A stretch of DNA of 64,000 bases from Nitrospirota bacterium (GTDB lineage: Bacteria; Nitrospirota; Thermodesulfovibrionia; Thermodesulfovibrionales; UBA6898): the NCBI GenBank assembly GCA_021825365.1, contig JAKAHR010000005.1, positions 62,001 to 126,000 on the forward strand, in the 5' to 3' direction. Both the position numbers and the translations under genes were made by a program. This document shows, piece after piece, positions 9,219 to 19,409 of the stretch (positions within the stretch are counted from its first letter, which is position 1; each line of letters opens with the position of its first letter). The notes under the pieces are model-generated. The model was not told the origin of the DNA, made no database searches, and saw nothing but the letters and a program-made list of their open reading frames with translations.

Positions 9219-11498
9219 TCACTTCCTGCCGGATGTCTTTCCCGCAGCAGGCTCGTACGCGAAGTGCAGGGCATCGTCCTTCAGGTCGACAAAGACCCCG
9301 CCGCCGTTCTTCAGCCTGCCGAAGAGCACCTCCTCGGAAAGAACATCCTTGATCGCCGACTGTACAAGACGTCCGAGCGGACGGGCCCCGTACAGACTGT
9401 CGTATCCCTTCTCTGCGAGCCAGGCAACGGCGTCTTCGCTGAGGCTTATCCTGACGCGCTTCTTCGCGATCTGCGCCTGCAGTTCCGCTATAAATTTACC
9501 GACGACCTTCTTCATGATCTCCGGGGTCAGCGCGGAGAAGGTGATGGTGCCGTCCAGTCGGTTTCTGAATTCAGGATTGAAAAGCCGGTTGACCGCATCC
9601 TTGCCGCGGTTGCCCGCATCCTTGTCCCGGTCGCCGAATCCCACGACGCTCCTGGCCATGTCGCGGGCCCCGGCATTCGAGGTCATTATCAGGATCACAT
9701 TGCGAAAATCAGCCTTCTTCCCGTTGTTGTCCGTCAGCGTGGCGTAGTCCATCACCTGCAGCAGGATATTGAATATATCGGGATGCGCCTTCTCGATCTC
9801 GTCGAGGAGCAGAACGCTGTACGGGTGCTTCCTCACGGCATCGGTCAGGAGCCCCCCCTGTTCAAAGCCGACATACCCCGGTGGCGCTCCGATCAGCCGG
9901 GCAACGGCGTGCTTTTCCATATATTCGCTCATATCAAACCGGGTGAAGGTAACTCCGAGGACCTCTGCCATCTGCCTGGAGACCTCGGTTTTGCCCACCC
10001 CGGTGGGGCCGGTAAACAGGAAAGAGCCGATCGGGCGGTCAGGGGACCCCAGCCCTGCCCTCGCCCGCTTGATGGAGCCGCAGAGCGAATGGATCGCACC
10101 CTCCTGGCCAAAGACGGTCTTCTTCAGCTCGTCTTCGAGCTGTTTCAGTTTTTCCACGTCCGAGGTCGAGACAGTCCGTGAGGGTATCCTCGCCATGCGC
10201 GCGATCACCCGTTCGACCTCCCGCGTACCCACGGTCTTCTTCCCCGTCACCTCCGAGAGCTTCATCTCCGCCCCCGCCTCGTCAATGACATCTATCGCCT
10301 TGTCCGGAAGGAACTTGTCGTTGATATACTTTGCCGAAAGTTCGGCCGCCGCCTTCAGGCTGCTTTCCGAATACGCGACCCCGTGGAATTTTTCATAGTA
10401 CCCCTTCAACCCCCTGAGGATGCCGATCGTCTCCGCTACGGCCGGCTCCTGCAACTCGATCTTCTGAAACCGCCTCGACAGGGCACGGTCTTTTTCGAAG
10501 AAGTTCTTGAACTCTTCATACGTGCTCGCCCCGATGCAGCGCAGCCGTCCTGCATTGAGTACCGGCTTGAGGATGTTCGATGCGTCCATGGAGCCGCCGC
10601 TGGTGGCGCCCGCCCCGACGACCGTATGTATCTCGTCAATGAACAGGATGGCGTCGGACATCCTTTCGAGACGTGCAAGGGCAGACTTCAGACGCGCCTC
10701 GAAATCTCCCCGGTACTTGGTTCCTGCCAGAAGCGCCCCCATATCCAGGGCATAGATCCGGGCCTTCTTCAGGACAGCCGGAACTTCGCCGCCATGAATC
10801 CTGAGGGCCAGGCCCTCGACCATCGCGGTCTTGCCGACCCCCGGCTCTCCGACAAAGACCACATTGTTCTTCCTCCGCCTGCTGAGCACCTGGATCGTCC
10901 TGAGGAGTTCGTCCCCGCGGCCGATGAGCGGGTCCACTTCACCCCGGGCCGCCTTTGCCGTCAGGTCGACCGCGAACCGCTCGAGAGGATCTGCGGCAGG
11001 ACCCTGTTCCCCGGGAATTTCCTCCGCATCAGCATCAGCATCCGGCCCGCCGGGCTGTTCCCGGGGGACCTTCGCTATCCCGTGCGAAATGTAATCGAGT
11101 ACGTCCAGACGGCTGATTCCCGCCTGGTGCAGCAGTTCGACGGCCGGAGACTCCTCTTCGACGAAGATGGATGCCAGGAGATCGCCCGCATCCGTCTCCC
11201 CCTTCTCAGCCGACTGGGTATGGACGATGGCCCGCTGTATCACCTTCTGGAATCCGACAGTAGGCCGGGGATACAAATCATCGTCCTTCCTGATCTTCGG
11301 CACATCCTTTTCAAAAAAGCTCACCAGGGACGACTTCAGCGAGGAGACATCACCACCGCAGGCGCGAATGATCTCTATCCCCCTTTCGTCGTGAAGCACG
11401 GCGAAGAGAATATGTTCGATGGTCAGATATTCGTGGTTGCGAGCCCGGGCATCCCGAATTGTCGCTTCGATCGTAAGTTCCAGTTCCTTGTTTATCAT
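9219..11498 (-). CDS. clpA: ATP-dependent Clp protease ATP-binding subunit ClpA
   Basis: A 759-residue AAA+ unfoldase that feeds substrates to ClpP. It has two Clp_N repeats (1-140), a first Walker [10 protein letters not shown] with Walker B LFIDEIHT, and a second Walker [10 protein letters not shown] with [15 protein letters not shown]-terminal D2-small domain follows. There is no long ClpB-type middle domain, and the first-position partner is ClpS, so ClpA is preferred over ClpB or ClpC. Start 11498 is backed by GGAGAAGGA and the ATGA overlap with clpS. An earlier in-frame start at 11516 lies inside clpS. Confidence 0.95.
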   Translation of the reverse strand: MINKELELTIEATIRDARARNHEYLTIEHILFAVLHDERGIEIIRACGGDVSSLKSSLVSFFEKDVPKIRKDDDLYPRPTVGFQKVIQRAIVHTQSAEKGETDAGDLLASIFVEEESPAVELLHQAGISRLDVLDYISHGIAKVPREQPGGPDADADAEEIPGEQGPAADPLERFAVDLTAKAARGEVDPLIGRGDELLRTIQVLSRRRKNNVVFVGEPGVGKTAMVEGLALRIHGGEVPAVLKKARIYALDMGALLAGTKYRGDFEARLKSALARLERMSDAILFIDEIHTVVGAGATSGGSMDASNILKPVLNAGRLRCIGASTYEEFKNFFEKDRALSRRFQKIELQEPAVAETIGILRGLKGYYEKFHGVAYSESSLKAAAELSAKYINDKFLPDKAIDVIDEAGAEMKLSEVTGKKTVGTREVERVIARMARIPSRTVSTSDVEKLKQLEDELKKTVFGQEGAIHSLCGSIKRARAGLGSPDRPIGSFLFTGPTGVGKTEVSRQMAEVLGVTFTRFDMSEYMEKHAVARLIGAPPGYVGFEQGGLLTDAVRKHPYSVLLLDEIEKAHPDIFNILLQVMDYATLTDNNGKKADFRNVILIMTSNAGARDMARSVVGFGDRDKDAGNRGKDAVNRLFNPEFRNRLDGTITFSALTPEIMKKVVGKFIAELQAQIAKKRVRISLSEDAVAWLAEKGYDSLYGARPLGRLVQSAIKDVLSEEVLFGRLKNGGGVFVDLKDDALHFAYEPAAGKTSGRK

Positions 11499-11809
11499 TC
11501 CTTCTCCATAACGCATTTGAGGGGAAACTGTCGCTCCCGGGCAAGGCTCCGTACCGCCTCCACCTTTGTCTCGGCTATGTCCCTCGTGTAAACCCCGGCC
11601 AGCCCGGCGCCTTTCTTGTGCACGTGGAGCATAATCTGGGTAGCCTCTACCGCGGATTTATGAAAGATGCTCTCCAGCACGTGGACAACAAAGTCCATGG
11701 TCGTGTAATCGTCGTTCAGGAGGAAGACCCGGTACATCGGAGGCCGTGCGACCTTCTGCCTCTCAAGAACCGCTGCTTTTTCCTGTCCCTTTTCCCCTGT
11801 CCCTGCCAT
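11495..11809 (-). CDS. clpS: ClpS, adaptor for ClpA
   Basis: A 104-residue adaptor that binds N-terminal Leu, Phe, Tyr and Trp and hands the protein to ClpA. The core (YRVFLLNDDYTTMDFVV, then HKKGAGLAGVYTRDIAE, then PLKCVME) contains the expected N/D and His residues of the N-degron pocket. A GTG at 11818 is in frame, but AGGAAGGG sits directly against it and is correctly spaced for the ATG at 11809. It overlaps clpA by 4 bases. Confidence 0.95.
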   Translation of the reverse strand: MAGTGEKGQEKAAVLERQKVARPPMYRVFLLNDDYTTMDFVVHVLESIFHKSAVEATQIMLHVHKKGAGLAGVYTRDIAETKVEAVRSLARERQFPLKCVMEKE

Positions 11810-11837
11810 CGCTTCCACCCTTCCTTTGCTGAAACCT

Positions 11838-11843
11838 ATTTTA
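11838..11843 (-). promoter_or_regulatory. Possible extended -10 promoter of clpS-clpA-aat
   Basis: On the minus strand TGG-TAAAAT lies about 30 bases before the clpS ATG. No good -35 is visible, so an extended -10 promoter is the most one can say. Confidence 0.35.
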
Positions 11844-11890
11844 CCACAGAGGCCTGCCGGGACAGCTCGGGACAGCCCCTCACTTCCCTG

Positions 11891-11918
11891 TTGACATCGA
11901 GGAAGTTCTCTATATATT
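11891..11918 (+). promoter_or_regulatory. Strong sigma-70-like promoter of the cytochrome conduit operon
   Basis: Consensus TTGACA (11891-11896), a 16-base spacer and TATATT (11913-11918); an alternative -10, TATTAT, lies at 11915-11920. GGAGGG at 11938-11943 then precedes the ATG at 11948. It drives the four-gene cytochrome cluster. Confidence 0.7.
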
Positions 11919-11947
11919 ATTGTACACTTACATTGCCGGAGGGAAAC

Positions 11948-12964
11948 ATGACTTCTTCGAGAAGCGTCCTCTTTTTTACGATCACCCTGACCCTTGCCGT
12001 AGCGGTTTCACTGTCTCTCGCCGGATGCGAGACGCTCAAGACATCGAAGCCGATCTTGCCGCTGAAGGAGTATGAACGGATGATCGCCGGCCGGCTGGAC
12101 GCGAATTACGTCGGCACGGCGACCTGCCTGGCCGCCTGTCACTACCACGACAAGATCAAACGGGACTTTGATGCCAGCACCATGGGCTCCCAGCTTTCGA
12201 AGAAGTCCGGCCTTCCGAATGTCGATTGCGAGTCGTGCCACGGGCCGGGGAGCCTGGCCGTCCAGGACCTCACACCGGAGAAGGTCGAAGAAGACGCCAA
12301 GGCGGGAAAGCTGACAGCGTGCGATTATAAAACCCTTATCGATATCAGGAACCTGCCTGCGCAGGCGCAGTCTCTCATCTGCCTGAAGTGCCACACCGGC
12401 AACGCCACGTTCAATCTGCACAACTGGAATGCCAGTTCACATGCGGTCAGCGATGTCTCCTGCTCAGACTGCCATAAGGTGCATGTGGGGCCTGACCTGA
12501 AGGTCAAACCCCGCGACATCGGCAGGATGTGCGAGAGGTGCCACCAGGATGTGCAGGCATCCTTTGCCCTGCCGAGCCACCACCCGCTTCCTGAAAACAG
12601 GGTATTCTGCAACGACTGCCACGACGCCCACGGTGCCCTCGGCAACCACATGCTCAAGAGAGGGACCGTAAAGGAGACCTGTATCTTTTGTCACGCAGAA
12701 AAGTCAGGGCCTTTTGTCTTCGAACACGCCGAGACGATGGAGGACTGCGGCACCTGTCATTCGCCCCACGGATCGGTGAATACCCGGCTTTTGAATGTCC
12801 AGGTCCCCTTCCTCTGCCTCCAGTGTCACGCCGGGCACCGCACCTCGGCGAAGGCCTCGGCCGAGGCGAAGGGCGCGTTCTATACGAGATGCACTGACTG
12901 TCATTCTCAGATCCACGGGTCAGACCTTCCTTCTGCTGCAGGCAGAAGAAGGTTTACCCAGTAG
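11948..12964 (+). CDS. Decaheme c-type cytochrome lipoprotein, MtrA/DmsE type
   Basis: A 338-residue periplasmic electron carrier. The signal peptide ends in a lipobox (SLAGC, Cys27), so it should be lipid-anchored. Nine standard CxxCH heme sites are present: CESCH, CLKCH, CSDCH, CERCH, CNDCH, CIFCH, CGTCH, CLQCH and CTDCH. A tenth, atypical CX3CH (CLAACH, about residues 60-65) comes first in the chain. This order and the HxxH spacing match MtrA/PioA/DmsE cytochromes, which sit inside an MtrB-type barrel. The next gene encodes such a barrel 13 bases downstream. Whether electrons go out (metal or electrode reduction) or in (Fe(II) oxidation) cannot be told from sequence. No outer-surface MtrC-like cytochrome is in the window. 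Confidence 0.92.
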   Translation: MTSSRSVLFFTITLTLAVAVSLSLAGCETLKTSKPILPLKEYERMIAGRLDANYVGTATCLAACHYHDKIKRDFDASTMGSQLSKKSGLPNVDCESCHGPGSLAVQDLTPEKVEEDAKAGKLTACDYKTLIDIRNLPAQAQSLICLKCHTGNATFNLHNWNASSHAVSDVSCSDCHKVHVGPDLKVKPRDIGRMCERCHQDVQASFALPSHHPLPENRVFCNDCHDAHGALGNHMLKRGTVKETCIFCHAEKSGPFVFEHAETMEDCGTCHSPHGSVNTRLLNVQVPFLCLQCHAGHRTSAKASAEAKGAFYTRCTDCHSQIHGSDLPSAAGRRRFTQ

Positions 12965-12977
12965 GGGGGACGGGACG

Positions 12978-14957
12978 ATGAATAAGATGATCATACAAAC
13001 ACTCCTGGCGGCCTTGCTTCTGACTGCGCCTGCCTTTGGCCAGGAAAAGCCTGACCAGACTGACGCCTTGCCGTCTGATGAACTCATCCAGCAGGAACAC
13101 TACGCCTTCCCGGCCATAGCCCCCGAGGTCCGGCTCTCGGGCGGCTACCGGCTCGTCGGATCGAGCGGCTCCGGCAGGGCGGATCAGTATGAGTACCTTC
13201 ACAGCTCCCCGGTATTCGGCGGCGAGGTTCGCATCTTCTCCTTTCCCCACCGGTTCCATCTGGATCTGGACTTCAGGAACAAGAAGGACTATTTCGGCGA
13301 CGCAAGTTACGCCTATGAGGACATGGTTCTCTTCAGGGGCATCAACAGGACGCTCTTTCACAATCTGGACGCTGTGCCGATCATCGACCTAAACCCCGCA
13401 ACGTCCTCACCGGCCGTTTCCGTGCGGGATACTGACACAAGGTACGGTGTCAGGTTCGGCATGAGCAACGTCTTCCTGAGGTTCAAGACCCACGACTTCC
13501 CGTTTCACGTCTACGTCGACGGCACGCTCGTCGACCGCAGCGGCACTCAGCAGCAGCGGAGTCTTCTCGGCTCGGGATATTACAACAATATCGTCCGGGA
13601 CTCCCAGTCCAGGAACATCGACATGCAGACGAAGAATGTCGTGGTCGGCATGAACAGCCACCTCGGCCCGGTCGAGGTGGACATCTCCCACGGCGAAATG
13701 CGGCATGATGTCAGCGGCGACCGGGTCCTCTTCGACACCTACGCAGCGGCGACCGGCCTTACGCCCCGTGCTGCGGGAGAATATCCCCACAATCTCCTGC
13801 CGGAATTCAAGGGGTCGTCCAACACCCTCAAACTCCATACCTCGTACACCGGCGGCATCGTCGCATCGGCGACGTTATCGAAGATAGACCGGGACAACCG
13901 CGATAGCGGCGCCCAATCCGACTACTTCGTAGGCGCCGGCGAAGTCTCCTGGATAGCATCAAACCAAATCGGCTTCTTCCTGAAGTACCGTCACAAGGAG
14001 ATCGATTTCGACGTGCCGCGGGAGGTGACGATCGCCGACAGGACCAACCCGGCCAACTCCTACACGTACTTCGTCGAAAGTCCCATTCCGTCGATGACGG
14101 ACACCGTCTCTGCGGTCGCCCGTCTCCGGCCTGCCTCCGGAGTGACGCTCCTTGCGGAATATGCCTATGAAAACGTGCGCAGGTCCGTCTCGTTCGAATG
14201 GAGCGTGCCGGCCTCGACCCATCGGAACTCCGCTTCCATATCGGCGAACCTCAGGGTCATCAAGGGCCTGAACCTCAAGGCATCCTATACGCACAGGACG
14301 ATCGAAGACCCTGCATACAACACGGACCCTAACCGTTCCGATGAGGCGAGGTTCGCCCTCACCTGGACGCCGAAGCCGCAGATCACGACGATGCTCAGTT
14401 ACACCGTTCTGAGCGAGAAGCGCACGGACATGCACTTTGTAGACGCGCCCGACGCCCGCAAGCGCGACGTCAACCGGAACGGTCTGCTCGGGAGCGTCAC
14501 CTTCCTGCCGCTGAAGGACCTTTCCGTAACGGCGAGCTATTCCTATTTCGACAACAAGGTGCGTCAGGATATCGTCTATCATGATGAAAGCGGCGCCGCG
14601 GTAGTAGATCCTTTCGTTCCGTTTAAGGACATGGCGCATGCGTACGGCCTGAGCGTCACCTATCTGCCGTGTCCATCTGCAAGCATAAGCGCCTCCGTGA
14701 GCCATACGATCGGAAGCGGGACGTTTTATCCCGCGGACCCGAATCTTACCCAGCCTGTCTCTGTAGCGCTCTTTTCCGAGACCAAGGCCCGGGAGACCGT
14801 CTATTCCGCTTCCGGAGAGTACCGCTTCAAGAACGGGTATTCGGTCGGACTGGAGTATCGGTACAGCGACTTCAGGGATGTCCTCGATAATCCCTACGAC
14901 GATCTGATCAACGGGAGGGCACATATCGTGTTGCTGACCTTCTCAAAGAAATGGTAA
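12978..14957 (+). CDS. MtrB/PioB-type decaheme-associated outer-membrane barrel
   Basis: A 659-residue protein with a signal peptide (MNKMIIQTLLAALLLTAPAFG, about 21 residues) followed by alternating amphipathic strands across the whole length. Its C-terminus is aromatic (LLTFSKKW), as expected for a barrel inserted by the Bam machine. It belongs with the MtrB/PioB family by position directly after the decaheme cytochrome and by length. Only one cysteine is seen (in LPCPSA), so the N-terminal CxxC described for Shewanella MtrB is absent. Expected role: a sheath holding the decaheme cytochrome across the outer membrane. Confidence 0.88.
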   Translation: MNKMIIQTLLAALLLTAPAFGQEKPDQTDALPSDELIQQEHYAFPAIAPEVRLSGGYRLVGSSGSGRADQYEYLHSSPVFGGEVRIFSFPHRFHLDLDFRNKKDYFGDASYAYEDMVLFRGINRTLFHNLDAVPIIDLNPATSSPAVSVRDTDTRYGVRFGMSNVFLRFKTHDFPFHVYVDGTLVDRSGTQQQRSLLGSGYYNNIVRDSQSRNIDMQTKNVVVGMNSHLGPVEVDISHGEMRHDVSGDRVLFDTYAAATGLTPRAAGEYPHNLLPEFKGSSNTLKLHTSYTGGIVASATLSKIDRDNRDSGAQSDYFVGAGEVSWIASNQIGFFLKYRHKEIDFDVPREVTIADRTNPANSYTYFVESPIPSMTDTVSAVARLRPASGVTLLAEYAYENVRRSVSFEWSVPASTHRNSASISANLRVIKGLNLKASYTHRTIEDPAYNTDPNRSDEARFALTWTPKPQITTMLSYTVLSEKRTDMHFVDAPDARKRDVNRNGLLGSVTFLPLKDLSVTASYSYFDNKVRQDIVYHDESGAAVVDPFVPFKDMAHAYGLSVTYLPCPSASISASVSHTIGSGTFYPADPNLTQPVSVALFSETKARETVYSASGEYRFKNGYSVGLEYRYSDFRDVLDNPYDDLINGRAHIVLLTFSKKW

Positions 14958-14970
14958 AGGAATAACGGCT

Positions 14971-15897
14971 ATGAAGAGGCGCAGTATTACATTCTTCCTG
15001 TTGCTTGCCTTTGTCGTCCTTGCTCCGGTGACTGCATCTGCGGCGGAGAAGACGGTCGGTGTTATCATGACCGGCAATATCCCCTATTACAAAGAAGTCC
15101 ACAAGGCCTTCACGGAGGGGCTGGCCGCCGAGGGGCTCGGCCCGGGGGCGGCAACCGTGGTGCTCCAGACGCCGTCTCCGGAAATCATGGCCTGGACGAA
15201 TGCTGCCCGGAAACTCGTCGCCGTCGGCGCTGACATCATCGTTTCGTACGGGGCTCCGGCGACTCTTGCGGTAGTCAATGAAACCTCTGACATCCCGATC
15301 GTCTTTGCAGGCGTCTTCGACCCGCAGGCCGTGGGCGTCGCCAAAGCGAATTCAACGGGCATCAGCTCGAAGGTGCCGGTGGGAAGCCTTTTGAAGAATC
15401 TCAAGAGCATCTCAAACTTTTCGAACCTCGGCGTCGTCTTCAGCGATGCGGAAAAGGATACGGTTGTACAGGCTAATGAGGTGAAACAGCTTGAAGGCAG
15501 TTTCAACTTCAAATCTGTCAGATTAAATATAAAGAAGGCGACGGATACACCGAAGATCACCAACGTCGACGCACTCTTCCTGACCACCGGATGTTCGGCG
15601 ATGCAGTGCGTGAGCAATATCCTCGGGGTGGCCCGAAAATCCAAGATCCCCACGGCCACAACCATCGGCGGCGGCGAGGCGGCGGGCATTCTCCTCACCA
15701 TCTCTGCCAGCCCGTCAGAACAGGGCAGAGAGGCGGCGAAGATGGCGGCCAAGGTGATCAGAGGGGCGAAGCCCTCTTCACTGCCCGTGCAGCATCCCAA
15801 GAAGATCGATATGACCATCAACCTCAAGGAGGCCAACGCAATGGGGTTCAAGGTCCCCTTTGACCTCTTGACTGCCGCCACGAAGGTCATCAAATGA
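14971..15897 (+). CDS. Periplasmic ABC-type substrate-binding protein (ABC_sub_bind family)
   Basis: A 308-residue secreted protein with signal peptide [24 protein letters not shown]. The mature part has the two-lobe binding fold of the TrpX/YtfQ-like ABC_sub_bind family ([23 protein letters not shown] is typical; also [10 protein letters not shown] and GGGEAAGI). Family members bind aromatic amino acids or other small organics. No permease or ATPase gene is nearby. It starts 13 bases after the barrel gene and overlaps the chemoreceptor gene by 4 bases. A ligand-presenting role for the receptor, rather than transport, is therefore inferred. Confidence 0.85.
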   Translation: MKRRSITFFLLLAFVVLAPVTASAAEKTVGVIMTGNIPYYKEVHKAFTEGLAAEGLGPGAATVVLQTPSPEIMAWTNAARKLVAVGADIIVSYGAPATLAVVNETSDIPIVFAGVFDPQAVGVAKANSTGISSKVPVGSLLKNLKSISNFSNLGVVFSDAEKDTVVQANEVKQLEGSFNFKSVRLNIKKATDTPKITNVDALFLTTGCSAMQCVSNILGVARKSKIPTATTIGGGEAAGILLTISASPSEQGREAAKMAAKVIRGAKPSSLPVQHPKKIDMTINLKEANAMGFKVPFDLLTAATKVIK

Positions 15898-17969
15898 AGA
15901 AGGGGCTTAATCTTCAGAAAAAGGCAATCTATATCGCAGCCGGGATACTCTTTTTCATCCTGAGTATCAATACCGCTGTCTTGACCTACGTGGCATCCAG
16001 CAAGTTCAAGGACGCGATCTTTGCGAAGACGTCAGCCACCGGCTCCGGCCTGCAGCGCGAATTGAGCAAGGTGTTGAACCTCGGCGTTCCCGTCGAGTCC
16101 CTCGAGGGGGTGAGCGAGAAATTGAAGGACCTTACCTCAACGGACTCCGCGATAGGTTATGCCATGGTCACCGACGGCAAGGCAAAGGTCCTTTTTCATA
16201 GCGACACGAACTTTCTCGGCAAGGAATTGACCGACAAGCCGTCGCTCGCGGCCGCCTCATCAGACAAATCGCTCAGGCAGGTCACGGGCATCTTCTATGA
16301 CATCTCCTTCCCCCTGCTTACTGCTGACGGAAAGATCGCCGGTACCCTCCGCATCGGGGTCCACAAGAGCGCCATCAACGCACAGCTCTACGCCCTCCTT
16401 CTCTGGGCTCTTGTCATATCTGTCTTCTGTTTTATCCTGTCGCTGTTCCTCGTCTCCTCGTCCATCTCTCGGTTCATAGCCAAACCGATCATGGCGATGG
16501 AAAAAGCTGCGGACAGAATCGCCTCAGGAGACCTCACGTCCTCGATAGATGTCCGCGGAGAAGACGAGATCGCTTCCCTTGGCAGGGCCATCAACCGCAT
16601 GGCCTTCAACCTGAAGGACATGCTCTCGAAGATCGGCGGCATCACCAACAGCGTATCTTCGGTGACTGCCAATATCGCCGCCGCTTCACAGGGGGTCCTT
16701 TCTGCGGCGGAGATCCAGAAGAAGGCGGTCGAAGAGACCGCATCCGCCATCGAGGAGATGGACGAATCGGTCGCAAAGGTCGCCACCAGTTCCAACAGCC
16801 TCTCCGAGTCCGCCTCCGACACCTCGTCGTCCATCCTGGAACTCTCCGCCTCGATCGAAAGGATCGCCGAGAACACGAACGTCTTCAGCGAGACGGCGCA
16901 TGAAACCGCCTCTTCCATCGAGGAGATGATCTCTTCCATCAAGAACATCGCCGAGAGCATCGGAAACCTCTCGGCCTCCTCAGAGGCAATCGCCTCCTCC
17001 GTCGACCAGGTGAATGCGGCCACCAAGGACATTGAGCACCGCGCCCAGGAATCGGTCCGCCTAGCCGAAACGGTCATGGAGAACGCCTCGGACAAGGGAG
17101 TCAGCGCCGCCCGGGCCGCGACCGAGGGGATGGAGAACATCAAAACGAGCGTCGCAGCCCTCTCGGATGTCATCAACATGCTCGGTAAGCGCACCAACGA
17201 TATCGGCAAGATCCTCACCGTCATCGACGATGTCGCTGACCAGACAAACCTCCTCGCCCTCAATGCGGCAATACTGGCATCGAAGGCCGGGGAACACGGC
17301 AAGGGGTTTTCGATCGTCGCCGATGAGATCAAGAATCTCGCTGAGCGGGCGTCGGTCTCCACCAGCGAGATAGCCTCGCTGATCCGGTCGGTCCAGGATG
17401 TGACGAAGTCCAGCATCAAGATGGCCCTTGACGGCATTCAGACGGTAGAGAAGGGGATCACCCTCGTGGCCGGGGTCCACGGGGCGTTGGGCGATATCTT
17501 CGAGAGTTCGAGGGCCGCGACCGAGATGGCAAAGGCGATTCAGCGGGCCACGGCGGAAGAGTCCACGGTCATCAAGCAGATAACGAATTCCATTGAGGGG
17601 ATGTCTGAACAGACCGAAAACATCTCGCGCGCCATCCAGGAACAGAGCAAGGGAAGCAAATTCATCATCGAGGCGACCGAGAGGGTAAAGGATCTGTCGC
17701 GTCAGGTAAAGACAGCCACCGGGGAGCAGAAGGACGGAAGCAAACAGATCGCCGGGGTCATAGAAAACGTTACCCTGCAGACCTCACAGATCGCCGGGGC
17801 GATCAGCAAGCAGAAGGAAAAATCCGCCCTCATCGTCCGGTCCATGGAGAGGATCCACGACTCGACAGGGAACCTGAGCGAGTCGGCCCACGATATGAAC
17901 AAGGTGATCACGGCCCTGCAGGACGAGGCGATGAATCTCCTGAAGGAGATCCAGAAATTCAGGGTGTAG
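15894..17969 (+). CDS. Methyl-accepting chemotaxis protein
   Basis: A 691-residue transmembrane chemoreceptor. Helix about 10-31, a periplasmic sensing region about 32-168 of single-Cache size, second helix about 169-192, HAMP about 193-245, then a long helical signalling domain. The hairpin tip (about 443-490) reads [24 protein letters not shown]; the usual AAIEAARAGE is altered to [10 protein letters not shown] but the tip is intact. There is no C-terminal CheR-binding pentapeptide (it ends EIQKFRV). Start ATG overlaps the binding-protein stop (ATGA), so the two are likely made together. Confidence 0.93.
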   Translation: MKKGLNLQKKAIYIAAGILFFILSINTAVLTYVASSKFKDAIFAKTSATGSGLQRELSKVLNLGVPVESLEGVSEKLKDLTSTDSAIGYAMVTDGKAKVLFHSDTNFLGKELTDKPSLAAASSDKSLRQVTGIFYDISFPLLTADGKIAGTLRIGVHKSAINAQLYALLLWALVISVFCFILSLFLVSSSISRFIAKPIMAMEKAADRIASGDLTSSIDVRGEDEIASLGRAINRMAFNLKDMLSKIGGITNSVSSVTANIAAASQGVLSAAEIQKKAVEETASAIEEMDESVAKVATSSNSLSESASDTSSSILELSASIERIAENTNVFSETAHETASSIEEMISSIKNIAESIGNLSASSEAIASSVDQVNAATKDIEHRAQESVRLAETVMENASDKGVSAARAATEGMENIKTSVAALSDVINMLGKRTNDIGKILTVIDDVADQTNLLALNAAILASKAGEHGKGFSIVADEIKNLAERASVSTSEIASLIRSVQDVTKSSIKMALDGIQTVEKGITLVAGVHGALGDIFESSRAATEMAKAIQRATAEESTVIKQITNSIEGMSEQTENISRAIQEQSKGSKFIIEATERVKDLSRQVKTATGEQKDGSKQIAGVIENVTLQTSQIAGAISKQKEKSALIVRSMERIHDSTGNLSESAHDMNKVITALQDEAMNLLKEIQKFRV

Positions 17970-17990
17970 GTCCGAGGTTTCCGTCCGCGG

Positions 17991-18665
17991 CTACTTGGGT
18001 TTTCGCGCCTGCAGGAGTTTCTTCGACGCGCTTCGTACGGCCTCCGCAAGGTTCTTGTTCCTCTCCAGGATGACGAGGTCCTTTGTCTTGAGATCGCTCA
18101 CGTGCGAGATGCTGATGCCGGGCGGGGTCTTGGGATTTGTAACAAGCGCCTGTACGACGGCATAGTTCTTCATCCACTCCCGGTTCTTCGAGATCCTCCT
18201 GAGCGCCTCTTCGAGCGACTGCCGCGACTTGGCGATCATCTCGATCTCCGTCACCGTGATCTTGCCGTTTTCAAGGATGCTCAGCATCACCTCCTTGTTC
18301 GAGTCCCGGGCGAGGATGCCCCGTATCTCGCGGCCGCCCTTCAGGGCCAGCTGGATTCGTGCGGAGACATTCAGCCTCTGTATCCTCTGCGTCAGGCTCT
18401 CGGCCCTCTGTTCCTGCGTCTTTTCTGCCCTCGCCGTCTTCGGGGGGAGCACCGGCAGCTGCATAATGCCGTTGATATACTGTCTGACCGTCTCCGGTGT
18501 TTCGGGGTGGTCGAGGAGGAGCCTGAGGATTTCGGGACGCCCCGCATTTGCCCGGGCAATCTCATCAAAAAGCTCCGGCTCCGAGCTGTCTTCGAGAAAG
18601 ACCTCGATCACCTCCCTGGATGCAGAGGCGAGGTCCAGTTCAAGCAGCAACTTGTTTTCTTCCAT
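17991..18665 (-). CDS. Uncharacterised helical-repeat protein (paralogue of 57457-58299)
   Basis: A 224-residue cytoplasmic protein with no signal peptide. It is built of short helix pairs like HEAT repeats; one repeat (NPKTPPGISISHVSDL followed by KTKDLVILERNKNLAEAVR) aligns by eye with NPATPQRVTFSLLKFL and DLAEIARDQHVPIAVR in the protein at 57457-58299. A charged stretch occurs near residues 75-90. The ATG follows the tlyA stop with no gap, so it is co-translated with tlyA. Function unknown; a scaffold or binding role is a guess. Confidence 0.7.
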   Translation of the reverse strand: MEENKLLLELDLASASREVIEVFLEDSSEPELFDEIARANAGRPEILRLLLDHPETPETVRQYINGIMQLPVLPPKTARAEKTQEQRAESLTQRIQRLNVSARIQLALKGGREIRGILARDSNKEVMLSILENGKITVTEIEMIAKSRQSLEEALRRISKNREWMKNYAVVQALVTNPKTPPGISISHVSDLKTKDLVILERNKNLAEAVRSASKKLLQARKPK

Positions 18666-19403
18666 TTATCTTCTCCCCACCACGATGAAATATTCGATAT
18701 TGCCCTTCTGCCCTCGCACCGGCGACTCGAAAATGCCCTGCGCGGCGTATCCCATTTCAGCGATCCCCTCTCTCACCCGCTCCACCGCGTCCAGCCTCGC
18801 AGACTCGTCACGGACGATCCCCCCCTTTCCCACAAGCCCCCTGCCCACCTCAAACTGGGGCTTTACGAGTGCAAGCACCCTCCCCTTGGGAGAAAGAAAA
18901 TCAAAGACCCGGGGAAGGACCTTCAACAAGGAGATGAATGATACGTCGATGACCGCAAGATCGATCCTCTCCGGCACAATCTCCTGTTCGAGATACCGGA
19001 TATTCGTCTTCTCCAGCAGGACGACCCTCGGGTCACCCCTGAGAGACCAGTCGAACTGGCCGTATCCAACGTCTATAGCATACACTTTCCGCGCGTTTTT
19101 TTTAAGCACGCAATCCGTGAAGCCGCCCGTGGAACAACCAACATCCATCACCACCATGCCCGCCGGATCAATGCCGAAGAAAGCCAGAGCAGCGTCAAGC
19201 TTCAGCCCGCCACGGCTGACGTAGGGGATGTCTTGGTCAAGGAGACTGATATCGGCGTCGGTGCCCACCATGGTGCCCGCCTTGGAGACCCTGCCGCCCG
19301 CAACGAAAACCTTGCCCTCCATGATGAGCGCACGGGCCCGCTCCCTGGATTTCACGAGTCCGCGGTCAACCAGGACTTTATCGAGGCGGTCTTTGGGTTT
19401 CAC
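18666..19403 (-). CDS. tlyA: TlyA-family rRNA 2'-O-methyltransferase (S4 + FtsJ domains)
   Basis: A 245-residue protein with an N-terminal S4 RNA-binding domain (RLDKVLVDRGLVKSRERA) and an FtsJ-type SAM methyltransferase domain (DVGCSTGGFTDCVL as motif I, then AVIDVSF, then LVKPQFE). In mycobacteria TlyA methylates cytidines of 16S and 23S rRNA. Hemolysin names for this family are historical. A GTG start at 19403 lies 6 bases after the dxs stop and gives a normal N-terminus. It is part of an ispA-dxs-tlyA run. Confidence 0.92.
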   Translation of the reverse strand: MKPKDRLDKVLVDRGLVKSRERARALIMEGKVFVAGGRVSKAGTMVGTDADISLLDQDIPYVSRGGLKLDAALAFFGIDPAGMVVMDVGCSTGGFTDCVLKKNARKVYAIDVGYGQFDWSLRGDPRVVLLEKTNIRYLEQEIVPERIDLAVIDVSFISLLKVLPRVFDFLSPKGRVLALVKPQFEVGRGLVGKGGIVRDESARLDAVERVREGIAEMGYAAQGIFESPVRGQKGNIEYFIVVGRR

Positions 19404-19409
19404 GGAAGA

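Noticed and set aside
11618-11947. Longer N-terminus for the decaheme cytochrome
   Set aside because: It would cover clpS on the other strand and the promoter; the ATG at 11948 gives a proper lipoprotein signal and has GGAGGG before it.
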